Source: Mesorhabditis belari (lineage: Eukaryota > Nematoda > Chromadorea > Rhabditida > Rhabditidae). From it: a DNA stretch of 64,000 nucleotides. The translations under genes and the position numbers were made by a program. Shown piece by piece: positions 28,046 through 39,705 of the stretch. The stretch spans positions 434,001 to 498,000 of the forward strand of contig CAUEEP010000922.1 of the NCBI GenBank assembly GCA_958450365.1, given 5' to 3'. The stretch's first letter is position 1; each line of letters begins with the position of its first letter. The notes under the pieces were generated by a model. That model was given only the letters and a program-made list of their open reading frames with translations, had not been told where the DNA came from and did no database searches.

Positions 28046-31000
28046 ACTGTTGTTGCGTAGCTCTTTGCCTTCTTTTCCCCATCAACAACATGTGATTTGA
28101 TTCTTTGCTCCCCAGCCCCTCCATCCATAATTAGGTGCAATTTTTCAAGTGAGCATTAAAAATTTTGTGAAAAATTGATAGAAAAATGGACAACTTTTAC
28201 CCCAAACAGAGCAGCCAACAAACCAGTCAGAGCAGTAAAACAGGAGATATCTTTTCGTTTCAGTGTTATCGGAAGGAAATTCATTTCAATCTCGTCAATA
28301 AAGTGAGAAATTGACAGTTTATTTCGATATTTAGAAAGTGTTTATTAAAATTTACTAGTAAATCCCTGAAATTTCTTTTCTTTTCGAAATGTTTTGTCAT
28401 CATTTGTTCACCCCTTTCTAGTCTTCTTCTAGTTGTTATGGCTGAGTGTTATGCTTTAGAAATGAGTCAGATAGGCATTAAGCGCAATTTTAATAAATAA
28501 AAACTAACTAATAACTGAAAAAGAGCAATATATGGTCCCTGGAATTTCGTGAAATTCTGCTTCGATGATAAAGCTCTTTCTCTTTCTTACAAAGTTTTTA
28601 GATAAAAGATTTCCGGAAAACGTTTTGCAAAGTTCGTAGCATTATTTGAGTAAATATAGAGAAGGTGTGTGTCACACTGATAACCCGAGGACCCGAGGAG
28701 AGTCTGTCACATGCACTCCCACCGCTGCCCCCGCCCCAACTTCTCCCCTTCCCCTCCATCTCTGATCTTTTCATTATTTCGAAATGTTTATATGTTCTTC
28801 TTCTTCTTCTTCTTCTCCTTTTCTTTTCTTTTCAATTTCCTTTTTATCTTTTTCTTTCCACCCTGACTCACCCACTTCTTCGCTCTTTTGATCGTTTTGC
28901 TGCCCTGCCCACACCTTTTCAAAACTTTTATCAAAATATTTCCTTAGAATAACCCCGATTTTCACGTTTTGACCGTAAAATTTTCTAACGTTTAGACTAA
29001 CTTGGCTAATAAATTTGTTTTGAAGGCTCCATCAGCCCTTCCAGCCCTTCCAGCCCTTCCAATCCTTTAAACAATCCTTCTAACAGTCTTTCAACTCCAA
29101 TCCTTCAATTCCAATCCTCCAATTCCAATCCTTCTAACAGTTCCTTAACTTTTCTCTCCGAATCCTTGAACTGATTTAGTTTTCTCATTTTCCCAGGCTC
29201 GTTCATTGAAAATTGTTATTGTCTTTTTCAGTAATACCAGAGAGATTAACGTAAATTTGTGGGTCGAATTTCGTGAAATGAGAGAAAAAAAAGAGTGAGT
29301 TTATGGGGGAAAGGAAAGTGAAAAGGAAATGTCCTTTTTAGTAGTATTGGCCGGATCGGTCCAAGAGTGGAAAGTGTTTGAAAAGGGAGAATTGAGGCTG
29401 GGACTGGGCTGGGTTCGAGGTGGAAGGAATGGGCGGTGTTTGCACTTTGCGCATGAATTCGACCCATGTCGGGGGATTCGACTTAAACCTTTCCCCTTAA
29501 AGCGTTCTTTCTCTTATTTCAATCGCAAAAAGTCACCCCTCTATCTACATCTAAATATTACAGTACTTATCTACAGTACAAGTACTTTATCTAAATCTAA
29601 ATATTACAAATCTTTACCGTAAAACTCTTCCAATTTTTAAAATCATTCAAGTTTTATGCTATCTTTAACTGAAAATTTTGTTTTCTCATTTCCAGGTAAT
29701 TTTTTGTGTTTTTAACTTATTTTCTTATGCAATTTGTGCCCATATTTCTCATAATCTCATTGAATTTTGTTGCAAAATCATTTAGTTTTTGAAACAAAAC
29801 AAAAAAAGTTATCAGATCTTTTCACAATTTCATTTCTAAATAAAAACATTTATAAACCCTCTTTTTCTTTCTAAACCCGAACGTGTCCATTTCTTTTTCA
29901 ACTCAATATTTGTCGCTTAAAATCGAGTTGTTTTTTTTCTTTCTGTTGTCGAACTTTCGATGAATCATCAATTTTCTCTCAACCATTTTTTGACTATTGA
30001 TCAACGTCACACATTCATCCCACAATATTTTCCCATTTCAAAAAAACAGTCATTTTTTCATGTTCCGGGAATAATGAGTTCCGGGAGTTCAAAATCTTTC
30101 CATTCCATTCTTTTCCCATAGACTTTTCTCTCACAAAAACTCCCCATTGATTCCCCATGACTTTCCGGGCGAAAATTTCCTTTTTCATTGGAAAAAAAAA
30201 AAGATTTTCTTTCTTATCAGTTTCAAATATATTGTGAAGACAGATTTTGTCGATCGAAATTTTTTCCGGAAAAAGGGTTTTCCCGCTCGATGAGTCGTAT
30301 TGGAAAATCCTCAAAAACTCAAAAAACGTCATTTTTCATGAGTTTCAAGTTGTTTACAAACTGTTTAGTTTTAATTTTTTTAAATCTTCTAAAAATTTCG
30401 AATCTTTCCGTTCTCTAATCATTCCCTCGCATCATTCCGTGATCTCTGCGTTGTGTACAGAAAAGTTTCGCCAATTTTCTATTTCATATTTCAGATTTTT
30501 CAGTTATTGTGCTCAAATACTTTTCATCAATTTTCTTTTTTTAAAAATTTCCGTGTTTATGATCAAAAAGTGAGCCAATACTGTTGAATAAAGCGCAAAA
30601 CGGATAGTTTTTTCCCAACTTCCCATTTCCTGGTGTGTTTCATATATAAAACTTGCTCTTCTAACCGTAGATTTGAATGATTTTACATTTTAAAGCTTTA
30701 TCCAGTTAAGTCCACGGTTCAATTGTTCAGTCAAACTCGAGCTTGACTAGCTTTGATTGAAATTTACCACTTGTTTCATTTAATATTGGATACCTTTTTC
30801 AATATTAATTTTATATTCATCTTTCACGAATTCCAAACTATATTCTCTCAACGATTTCCTTGTTTTCATTTCGAGTAAACGCGAGTGTTTCAAAAAGTAA
30901 TCGTTTTTCGTTCAACATTTTCTATTTCCCCCCAAAGATTCCATTGTTTTCTTTTTATTTCCTGAGTACTTGCAAGTCTTTCATTTCTCATTATATTCAT

Positions 31001-31346
31001 CTTTCTCATTTCCCTTTTTTCTTCAAAGTGTTCCATTTTCTCATCTCTCTTTTTTAATGTTTCTTTTCATCACTTGTTGACCGTTTCTCTCATCGAAATT
31101 TTCGATTTTTTGTGTTTAACATTGTTATTGTTTGGGGCTGAATCCAATGATTCTCTTTTCTCTTTTCAAAAATTTCTCTTTGCAAGTAATTTTATATTTA
31201 ATTTAAGGTATTTCGACTCGCTCTAATCCCTTCAAACGTTTCTGATTACGTTTCTGATTGATTAACGAAAATTCCCGCAAAGACGGTGTCCATCAAAAGT
31301 GAGTTGGATCTTTAAATAAAAATATTATCTCATCTTTTAGAAAAAA

Positions 31347-34300
31347 ATGGCACGCGAAAAGCATCGGAGTGTTACAGTGGGAGAGATGGCCGGATTGGGA
31401 GTCACAATTCCATCATCGGAAACAGCTGATCACAAATCGAAAATTCATCAACAAATGCACTTCAGGTTTGGGTTTAATTTATCACTGGAGATTGGATTTA
31501 TCATTGGACAAGTAGCATTATCATTGGCCAAGTAGCAAGATTCAAACTGCTAAGATATAATAATTCTGCCAACCCTAGAGGTTGGCAGAATTATTATATC
31601 TTAGCAGCCTAAGCCCTAAGCCCTAGAGGTTCAGCTGAAGTGCACGTATTGTTTCTGTACCAGCCAGTAAACATTTTGATGTTGAAACAGTTGTCAGCGA
31701 TCATAAATGATACAAACATTTCGCTGGTCACAATAAAGCTTTTTCTACTCACTCAATAACAATCCGATTTCAAATCGAAATCAGAATGCCGATCTTTTCA
31801 CAAATATTAGTTTGCCCTCCCGTAGCTTTACGTAGTTCGCCGATCCCAAAAATGGGATATGACAGCTGCCTTGAAAATAAACAATATTCATGGAAAGCGG
31901 GGCAATAGAGAAAAGTTCGGCATTCATCCACAATTCATTGCTTTTGCAAGAGTCAATTTTCAATAACTTGATTTCAATCTATTTTTCGCGTTTTTAGATC
32001 AGGACAACAGCCAAAATCAGCTCCACAATCTGCTCGTGGCAACAAAACGCTGGCTTGGTTTCTGACTGATTCAGCGCTCGAGAAAAAGATCAATCTCGGT
32101 GAGTTTGATGAAGAATTTAACAAATTTGACAAGTGACAACTTTCTTAAAGCTATATAAACCTAAAACTCAAGGAATTCTTTGTCCATCAACTGTTCCAAC
32201 CTCTTTTCCCCTCAAAGCCTATCCTTGACCTTACATATATCAAGCACCAGATCAACGATCACCCCAGGCCATCTCACAGTCGATTTCTTGTCACCCTGTG
32301 AACTCTTGAGGTTCTCTGATCGTTTCCCCTCAAATCAGTTCTATGTATTTGTGTATTTGTTTGCCTTCTTATCCCATTCTTTACACCCCACGGTCCTCCA
32401 TTCCCTGAAAGGGTCACCACATAGTGTCACCCCTCAACATCACCTCCCTTTCCGTAAATCCCTTTGTTCTTGCCGACCTGCTGTAAGCCAGAGCCAAAAA
32501 TAGTACCATTTTACTTATTATCTTTATAGATTGCGTTGGATCCCCTTGCATTTCTCAACATTCTTACTAGCCATCCCGGGAGTCTCAGCTCGGGATTTTC
32601 GTGTTTTTTGAGCGCATAAAAAGCGATCGGAAAATTGTTTCCCCAACGCGAAAGAGAAAAAAAAGAGTTCCGCTTAGTGCTCATCCACAAATTGGAGCAA
32701 TATTTGGTCATCGATTCACACAAAAATGACTGATCCTCTGTTTTGATGTGATTAAAGCTTGCCTGTAGTTAAAGTTAAAGCTTTATTAAAGCTTAAAGAT
32801 TAATGCACTTTAGAGGTTTAAAATTTCTAGTGATTTACGATGCACCACAATCGTTCTTAGCCCTTAAAATTAGACTCCTTGAAAACCTAGACTACATAGA
32901 GCGACTATAGAACGTCTACTAATTTTGGCTCTTGTTCAGACGTCTGCTCTCCTACTCAATCATTCATCTAATGGTCATTGATTACCCCTCCTCACCTCTC
33001 ATTTTTTTTCCATTCAGTCCCGAGATTCTTATGTCTCATCCCGTTCACGTGTTCGACGTGGATATGAGAGAAAAGAAGGGAGAGGGCTTTGAGGGGTTCA
33101 CTCCCCTTCCACAACCAGCTGACCGGCTCTCCTCCCCCCTTGCCCATCACCCATTGCATTGCCTCCAGGCTCTCCCATTCCATTCTTTGTCCATTTTTTC
33201 TCATCCACTGTCCACTCTCCTCTAAAACTTAAAAGATTCAAAGCCAGTTTTCTTTGCGGTGAAGAGTGAAGTGCTTGCTTCTTTGAGGAAACGCTTTCTG
33301 CGATTTTACTTTTAAATTTCTAGATCACCACGACTTCTAGATCACCACGATTTCTAGATCACCACCATTTTGGTATTTGAAAAACCCCAAATGATCCATT
33401 TGTCTTCCCAAATCACTTGCCCATTCCCCAATCGCTTGTTTGTGTCATCCATCCCATCAATCACCCCAATTTTTGCTCAAAATCTTTGCTCAATAGGTCA
33501 TCTCTTTTCCCGAAAGAAAGTTACTTGCGCATTGAATTGTGTTCGGCAAAAACCAGTCCAATCAAAGGAAAAAGAAAAAAGAAAACAATAATGGGGTCAT
33601 CCTTGTTCTTTTTTTTTCATCCATCATAAAGATCGGGTCAAGATATTGTACAATCACGAAAACAAAAGAATTCACTCAACTTTTGATCAATATTTTAGAT
33701 CTCAGTTTATAGAATTCAGTCATTTAAAGTTTATTTTAGTTTCCCGATCGCTCAAAAAGCACTTCCCAAAAATTGATTTCCTTTAGAGCAAAAGGATTTT
33801 TCGAAATGAAATGTTTTGTGAGATTTTCTCCATTTTTTCCCTTTTATCGCATTTGTGGTGGATCTGCTCAAGAGTTTTTCTCTTCTTTTTTTCCCCTCAT
33901 ACAGTTCTTTTTCCAATCCTTTCAGTGACAAGCCGCTCACATTTTTTGGAGAAGGGTTTTCCCGCGCAAAATTCTCTGGCTAACTTGGATCTTTTAGTCT
34001 AGCTGGTTTAAAGTTTGATGAACTTTGATGAAAGGATTTTTGTACAGTAATAGAAAGGTGTAGATAACTTTTTAGAAATCAAAATACTTCCTTTTGCCAT
34101 TGAACTTCCCATTTCACCCACCAGATCAAAATCGAACTTCTCCTTTCACTAATATTTACTCTTTAACTTTCTCGCCTTTTTCTTTTCCTTTTTGTCATTC
34201 TTCATCCTATGGTCATTTCTCGGTGACTTGGCACATCAAAGCACTGATTTTCGGTGGAAGTGAGAACCTTTTCTTTTCTTTTCTTTTTTCTGTTGTTCAC

Positions 34301-37300
34301 GGTCAAATTTGAGTGGACAAAAACGTGTTTTCATGAAAACTTCCTTCATTTTTAGGATCTCCCCTTTCACAATTTGATAACTTTTCCATCTTTGTGATTC
34401 TCTTTATCTGATTGTGAGAGAGATGTCCTATTGACTTGATAACTTCAAGCAACGAAAAGACCTGTCATTCAGCGTGGAGTCACCAAACGGAAATTGTGGC
34501 CATTTGTAAGCTTTTCTTCTTTTCTTCTACCTATTTTCTTGAAGTTTTTTCTAGTATAGTCTCTCATTCTAAACTCATGTTTGCTTCGATCTTTTCAAAC
34601 GATCAACTAGAAACGTTGATATAGAAAGCTTAATACCAATGCTACTGCTGAACTTTCTATAAAGCTTGCCAAAGTTCCCGTGCAGTGTCGATTTTGTCCA
34701 CATGATCGTCACCCCTGCCCTGCCACAACATCTCTCGATCGCCCCCTCCACCCCCATACAATTGTAAGGGTGTTTGTTTGATGTTTATTCATGATCACGT
34801 CTCCGATCACATTTGGGAGAGATGGCTAAAAAGGCCCCTCTTCTCCCCTTTCCCTGTCGATCGCCACTTCGATTTTCGATACAATTTTTTCTGCCCCACA
34901 ACTATATTCTATCAGCTTTTTACGGCTTTCAAATTTTAAAATTGATTTTATTTTTTTGTATTGAGCGTATTGTACGTAATAAAGGAATGTTTTATTAATC
35001 CCTACTTTGACTTTTCCAATAATTGAAAAGTACTAAATTCAAGAATCTCTTTTAAATCATTTCCCCTCAAATGACCCACAAATCGTCAGTAAGTTGATCG
35101 CCAGTTGTTTGTCTTTTTTCTCCTTTCCAATGTTCTCGTGAAAATTCAGTGTGTGTGGACAACAGAAAAAAGAAAAAGAGTCAACGAGGCGTTCGTTTTT
35201 CTCCAATAGGGTCACGTGTTTCTTTTCGCATTTCTCTTTTCATTTATTCACTCGAACGACATCAATTTTCCCTTCTTTGAAACATTCATCACATTAGAGA
35301 AGATCTTTAATCACTTTGGAGTGAGTCAAAGATCTCATTTACTCATTTACTCTAATTTATCACATCTTTAGCTCGATTTCAAGAAATTCTTTTATTTCCG
35401 CCTTTTTCGATTTTATTCTCCATCTTGTGCTCTTTTCCGAAATTTGATTCCATTCTCTCTTTTTGGGCTCTTGATCCGCCATCAAATTTCCAACAAATAG
35501 CTCCAGAAAGTCATAATCAAAAACATAATCAGCCGTATTTTTCCAGAAACTTTCGAGTGCTACATTTCAAAGCCAAGGAAGCCCTTTTCAAAGCCCTTGA
35601 CCATCACAATATCCTCTTTTTTTGCGTCGTAGTCTCCCGTGTGACTAATCAGCTGTTTACCGCCCTTCGTGCCCCGTATCACCGCCCTGTGAACGAAAAG
35701 CACAAAAAGGAAAAGGGGAGTGTCATCTCTTTGAAAATCGATAGCGTTTTTTCTGAAATTTCACCCCTCCACAAAGCCACCCGATTTCGGGAAGTGGAGG
35801 GGCGGAGGGGTCACCGGTCATCCCCTTTCTCTCCCCAATTTATTCCCTTGTTTTCCCACTTTTTGTAAACAATTCCCTTTATCATTTTCCGGGGCTTTTC
35901 TGAGTGTTCAGCATTTTCTTCTTATCTCTCTCTCACTTGGAAATTTACTCTAATTTTTGAACATTGAGTTTGAAAAACGTTGAGGCCCTTGTTTGCCTCT
36001 CGTTTCCTTAAACAATTCTTGAATGAACTTTATTTTCATTTCTAACCGCTCATCTAAACAATAAAATTTCAGCTTCATCATCTGCACCAATAAAGCAATC
36101 GAATCAGACACAACTCACTCAGGAGAAGATGTTGAATCAAGGAGTGAAAGATGGGAACGAGAGACGGAAAAAACGTGTCCATCGAAAGGCCAAAGAAATG
36201 CAGCGATCACGTATCGATAGTCACACATCACCCAGCGAGGGATCAGGTATAAAGATGATTAAAGCTTAACGCATTTCAAGTAATAAAACAATAACAGTTC
36301 TAACTAACAATCATTTCAGCTAACAGCGAATCACCTGGTGACGAAAAACAGAAAATTGTGACTGATTTCAAGGAGGATTATTGGTATTACGATGTGGCCA
36401 CAGATGGATATTACTATGAACAAAACGGGGCAAAAGGATGGAGAAGAAGACAGCCGAATGCTGACCCGAAAAAGCAACAAGAGACGGTCAGTGATTTGGA
36501 AGACTAGAAAGGACAAAAGTTGCAAGTTCAAGTTAGGTCATACTTAGACCAGATTCCAAAAAAATATTCTAGATTTAACTTTAATATTTCAGGTAGCCAG
36601 CAGTCCCACCGAGAAAGTTGCCCCAACAGCAGCCAATCCTCCAGCAGCCACCACCGCTGGAGTCAGTGTCGATCCTCGGGCTCTTCAACTCCTTCAACAG
36701 GCTCTCTATGGTCAACCAGCATACAAATATTATGATCCAAATTCCGATGGATATTACTATGAGATGGCCAGTGTTGACGGATGGAGAAAGGTTTGCAAGC
36801 TTTCTAGATTACACTCCAGCAGTACACGAAAAATTAGTTACTTAAACTAATTAATAACGTAAAAAATTTGGAGGGGGATTGAACCCTCGACCTTCTCCTT
36901 ACCAGGCCAGTGCTCTACCACTGAGCTATCAGCGCCTTGTTTGCCCAAAAAGAAATAGAAAACACAAGGAAGAAAGAGAGGGAAATGAAAGTCAAAAATT
37001 TTCAGAGACAACCCACCCGTCCAGCCTCGCAACAGGCACCCCGCCTTCCCACAGCCACTCCCATTCAGCATTCCGCTTTTCAATCATATGGAGCAGCTCT
37101 TGCTCGCGGACAGATGCCAAGAAATTGTATCATCTCCGAGAGTTCATCGAGCAGTTCATCCAGTGAAGCAGATCAAGCCATTCAAGAGCTTTTCCTCTCC
37201 CAAATGGAGGATTTGTCTCTCGAGGCTCTCTCTCGACCAAACAAGTTGACCGGCACCGAGTTGAGAAATCCGACCTTCAACCCCGATCGCTTTTTGGAGA

Positions 37301-37689
37301 ATTTCGTCTTCCCAGATCAGGTTCGTGATATTTCTACTGAAACTGTTGAAAAAAAAACTAGTTTAGCGTAAAATTGCTGATTGCTTTAAACTCAAGAATC
37401 CATCTTTAAACTTTTCAAATTTAAGGGCTTCGATCTGAGCTCATCCACTCGTACACCACTCACGCCACTGAAAACCTCAACTTCTGCATTGGAGACTCCG
37501 CGCGGACCATTCGAGATGTCGAAGGCTGCTAACACCCAAAAATCATCAGAAATGAGTCCAATGTGGGGTGGATGGGGATACAACGGATTCGGCTCACTTG
37601 CCACCGGTCGCAAAGAGGATGATCTCCTCGGCTCGTCGCTTCTCGGCGATTTGCAAAAAATCTGGCAAAGTCCCACTCCCACCGCTTGA
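31347..37689 (+). CDS. Protein with two Tyr-rich (OCRE-like) repeats, unidentified
   Basis: Seven exons join in frame to 445 aa: 31347-31465, 31998-32098, 36073-36246, 36320-36486, 36593-36790, 37006-37320, 37426-37689. The ATG lies seven bases after a CTTTTAG acceptor, a likely trans-splice site. From the N-terminus: VTVGEMAGLGVTIPSSETA; a Gln/Ser region; TLAWFLTDSALEKKINL; a basic stretch RRKKRVHRKAKEMQR (about residues 95-110, a possible NLS); a first Tyr repeat DYWYYDVATDGYYYEQNGAK (about 150); a Pro/Ala linker; a second Tyr repeat YKYYDPNSDGYYYEMASVDG (about 230); a poly-Ser/acidic patch; and a C-terminus with MWGGWGYNGFGSL and DDLLGSSLLGDLQKIW. The repeats resemble OCRE-type Tyr-rich motifs of RNA-processing proteins, but the match is weak and the function unknown. 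Intron 2 is about 4 kb, very long for this locus. Confidence 0.82.
31549..31605. repeat. Perfect palindrome, 26-bp arms, in intron 1 of the Tyr-repeat gene
   Basis: The left arm 31549-31574 (GCTAAGATATAATAATTCTG then CCAACC) is the exact complement of 31580-31605; the loop CTAGAG or its inner part is 5-6 nt. Near the right arm the sequence CCTAAG repeats twice. Confidence 0.9.
32099..36072. other. 4-kb second intron of the Tyr-repeat gene
   Basis: No nested gene recognised. It contains a 17-bp direct repeat (TTCTAGATCACCACGA)n at about 33320-33365, polypyrimidine stretches and AT-rich unique DNA. Its size against neighbouring introns of about 50-500 bp suggests regulatory content or accumulated insertions. 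Confidence 0.6.
36868..36938 (-). tRNA. tRNA-like sequence in intron 5 of the Tyr-repeat gene (antisense)
   Basis: On the minus strand: TAGCTCAGTGGTAGAGCA gives a perfect A-box and D-arm, the following loop CTGGTAA would give anticodon GGT (Thr), and GGGTTCAATCCC is a perfect B-box; a T6 tract follows. The anticodon stem and acceptor stem do not pair properly, so it is probably a tRNA-Thr-derived pseudogene or SINE. Confidence 0.45.
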
Positions 37690-38107
37690 TTGCATTGCAA
37701 AATTAGGGGGAACAAATAATATCTTTTCCCCAATATACAGATTTCAACGAGTGTGCGTGTGCGTGTGTTGTATTTTGTGACCATTTCCTCTCCCTCCCTT
37801 CACCATTGGCCAAGGGCTCGGCTCCTTCGGTTTTCAGGGGTAGCCACCGCCCTTCCAAACAACGCACTTTGTTTTTTTGCCTTCCCCTAAAGATTTGAGC
37901 TGATTTTTCTTTGATTTGCCAGAAAACTCCATCAGCTCGAATCTTTGTTTGGACAGCCTAGGTCCTTCGGTTTTCAGGGGATCTAGAAATACTTCTTCTC
38001 CTCTTTTTTTTTGTGTGTATCTCCTCTCCTCGAGAAAAAATTCCAATATTCACAGCCAAGATATACATTTGTCTGCTTTTAGCCTCCCGTTGTTGCCAAT
38101 TGATTGA

Positions 38108-38167
38108 GTGATCGATTTTGAAAAGAAATTTGAGAAAAAGTTCATAAGAATACTCAAAATCGATCAC
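38108..38167. repeat. Inverted repeat GTGATCGATTTTGA, 32-nt loop
   Basis: Perfect 14-bp arms at 38108-38121 and 38154-38167. Confidence 0.8.
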
Positions 38168-38210
38168 CTAGCTTCAGTATTGCAAAACCCAAATCCGAAT
38201 GCATGTTCTC

Positions 38211-38257
38211 GTGATCCCGATCTAAACAAAAAACATACACAAAAGATTCGGGATCAC
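38211..38257. repeat. Inverted repeat GTGATCCCGA(A)TCT
   Basis: Arms of 13-14 nt with a single-base bulge and a loop of about 20 nt, 43 bp after the previous inverted repeat and sharing its GTGATC end. Confidence 0.75.
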
Positions 38258-39705
38258 AAAAATATGTACATAGTTTTCCCGTTCGATTTTATTGATCATC
38301 AAATCGATTCCACACTTCATCTCTTTCAGCATCAGCAGAAAAATGGCTTGAGGGTTTCCCATGCGATTTTGTGTTTTGTTTCATTTTTTTTTTCACGGCC
38401 CTAGAAAATTCCACAAATTCCCACAAAATTCCCATCCACATAGTGATCATTTTATCATTTCCTCTTTTTTTTGGATACAATTCTTGTTGCTTCATCATTT
38501 TCTTTTTGGGAAAAGCAAACACATATCCCCATTTTGTTTGTTTGTTTTTTTTCTGGGCCATTCATCCACTTCATTGTGGTGGCCGCTCAATGCAGGTCAT
38601 TTCCCTGGCCACCTCTGATGATCCTTGGAAAAAAGAATCTGATTTTTAATGCTAATTGTTCAAATTTCCATAGATTCTCTGAACCATCGATCATCAAATT
38701 TTAGCTTAGGTTTCCAATTGGCTTTGTGTTTATATAAACCGTGTATCATTTTCCCCACTTCCCATCCCCTTTTACACACTCGGAACTAAAGCACATATTC
38801 GTGAAATCGACCCACGTTTCTTATGTAGACCCCATAGGTTATATGTAGACCCGTAGAGAAGAAAAGAACAAGTTGTGTCTCCTTTTCATTCAAATCTTCA
38901 AAATTTTGTTGTTTTCGTGTGATTCGGTAGTTGACGATTTCCTTTCCGTTTTGGATATGTATGTATGTACAAATATTGTTAGGAAGATGTGAGCAGTGGA
39001 TGATAATTGATTCTTTTGATGACCGAAATTTATATACAATTACCACCCACTGAATAGTCAAGTTCCGAAAAACTCCCGACCACTCGTACACAAAAATTTG
39101 ATAAATGCCTGATTCACTTAGCTCCCAGCAGCATTTCTACAAATCTCTTTGTCAGTGAGAAACACCTAATTTTTGAGAAGTCATTGATGGATTTGTATGA
39201 TTTGCTGCTTTGTTTCGGTCTTTTCCAACCTGTTATCAAGTTGTAAACACAAGGAATAAAATGTTGAAAATAATTGCTTGTCACAATGCAGCTTTTAAAC
39301 ACGATAAACTTTAGAAATTCGCTCAATTGCATCGTAATTTATCCCTGAATTTTATTGACAATCAAAAAAAATGCACGATCATCCAACAAGAATATCCAAC
39401 ATGACAAATTTTTACAAGGGTAAACGTTGAACGGCTAACGGAATACATCTGGTCAAAATACTTATATACAATTGACAATTACACTGAGGACGAGAAATAA
39501 TAGACCGGTGAAATTATACTTCAAAGGCACATAAAATATCTCTTGAAGAAAGACTTATGGTCCATTAGCCAATGTAACAACAAAAATATCTGCTAAAGCA
39601 ACTATACAAGCAAAAATAGTAACCGTATTTGTACACGAATATCGCAAAAAAAAACCAAAGAACAACAGAAGCCTAAGCAATGTTCAAAAAAATACAAAAC
39701 TCTCC

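Larger units (their letters stand above)
20370..31346. other. Gene-free region upstream of the Tyr-repeat gene
   Basis: About 11 kb with no supported exon. ORFs are dominated by low-complexity Phe/Ser/Leu/Lys from polypyrimidine or polypurine DNA. Microsatellites are listed separately. It could hold distal enhancers, 5' UTR exons or a noncoding RNA, but nothing in the bases demands this. Confidence 0.55.
37690..39705. other. Convergent 3' region between the Tyr-repeat gene and KLHDC3
   Basis: 3' UTRs of both genes are expected here. The sequence TCCTTCGGTTTTCAGGGG occurs twice (about 37825 and 37965). Two strong inverted repeats are listed separately. ORFs are not convincing. Confidence 0.55.

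Noticed and set aside
27687..28140. Phe/Leu-rich plus-strand ORF and Lys/Arg-rich minus-strand ORF
   Set aside because: Both read the same polypyrimidine repeat; low complexity, not a membrane protein or basic protein gene.
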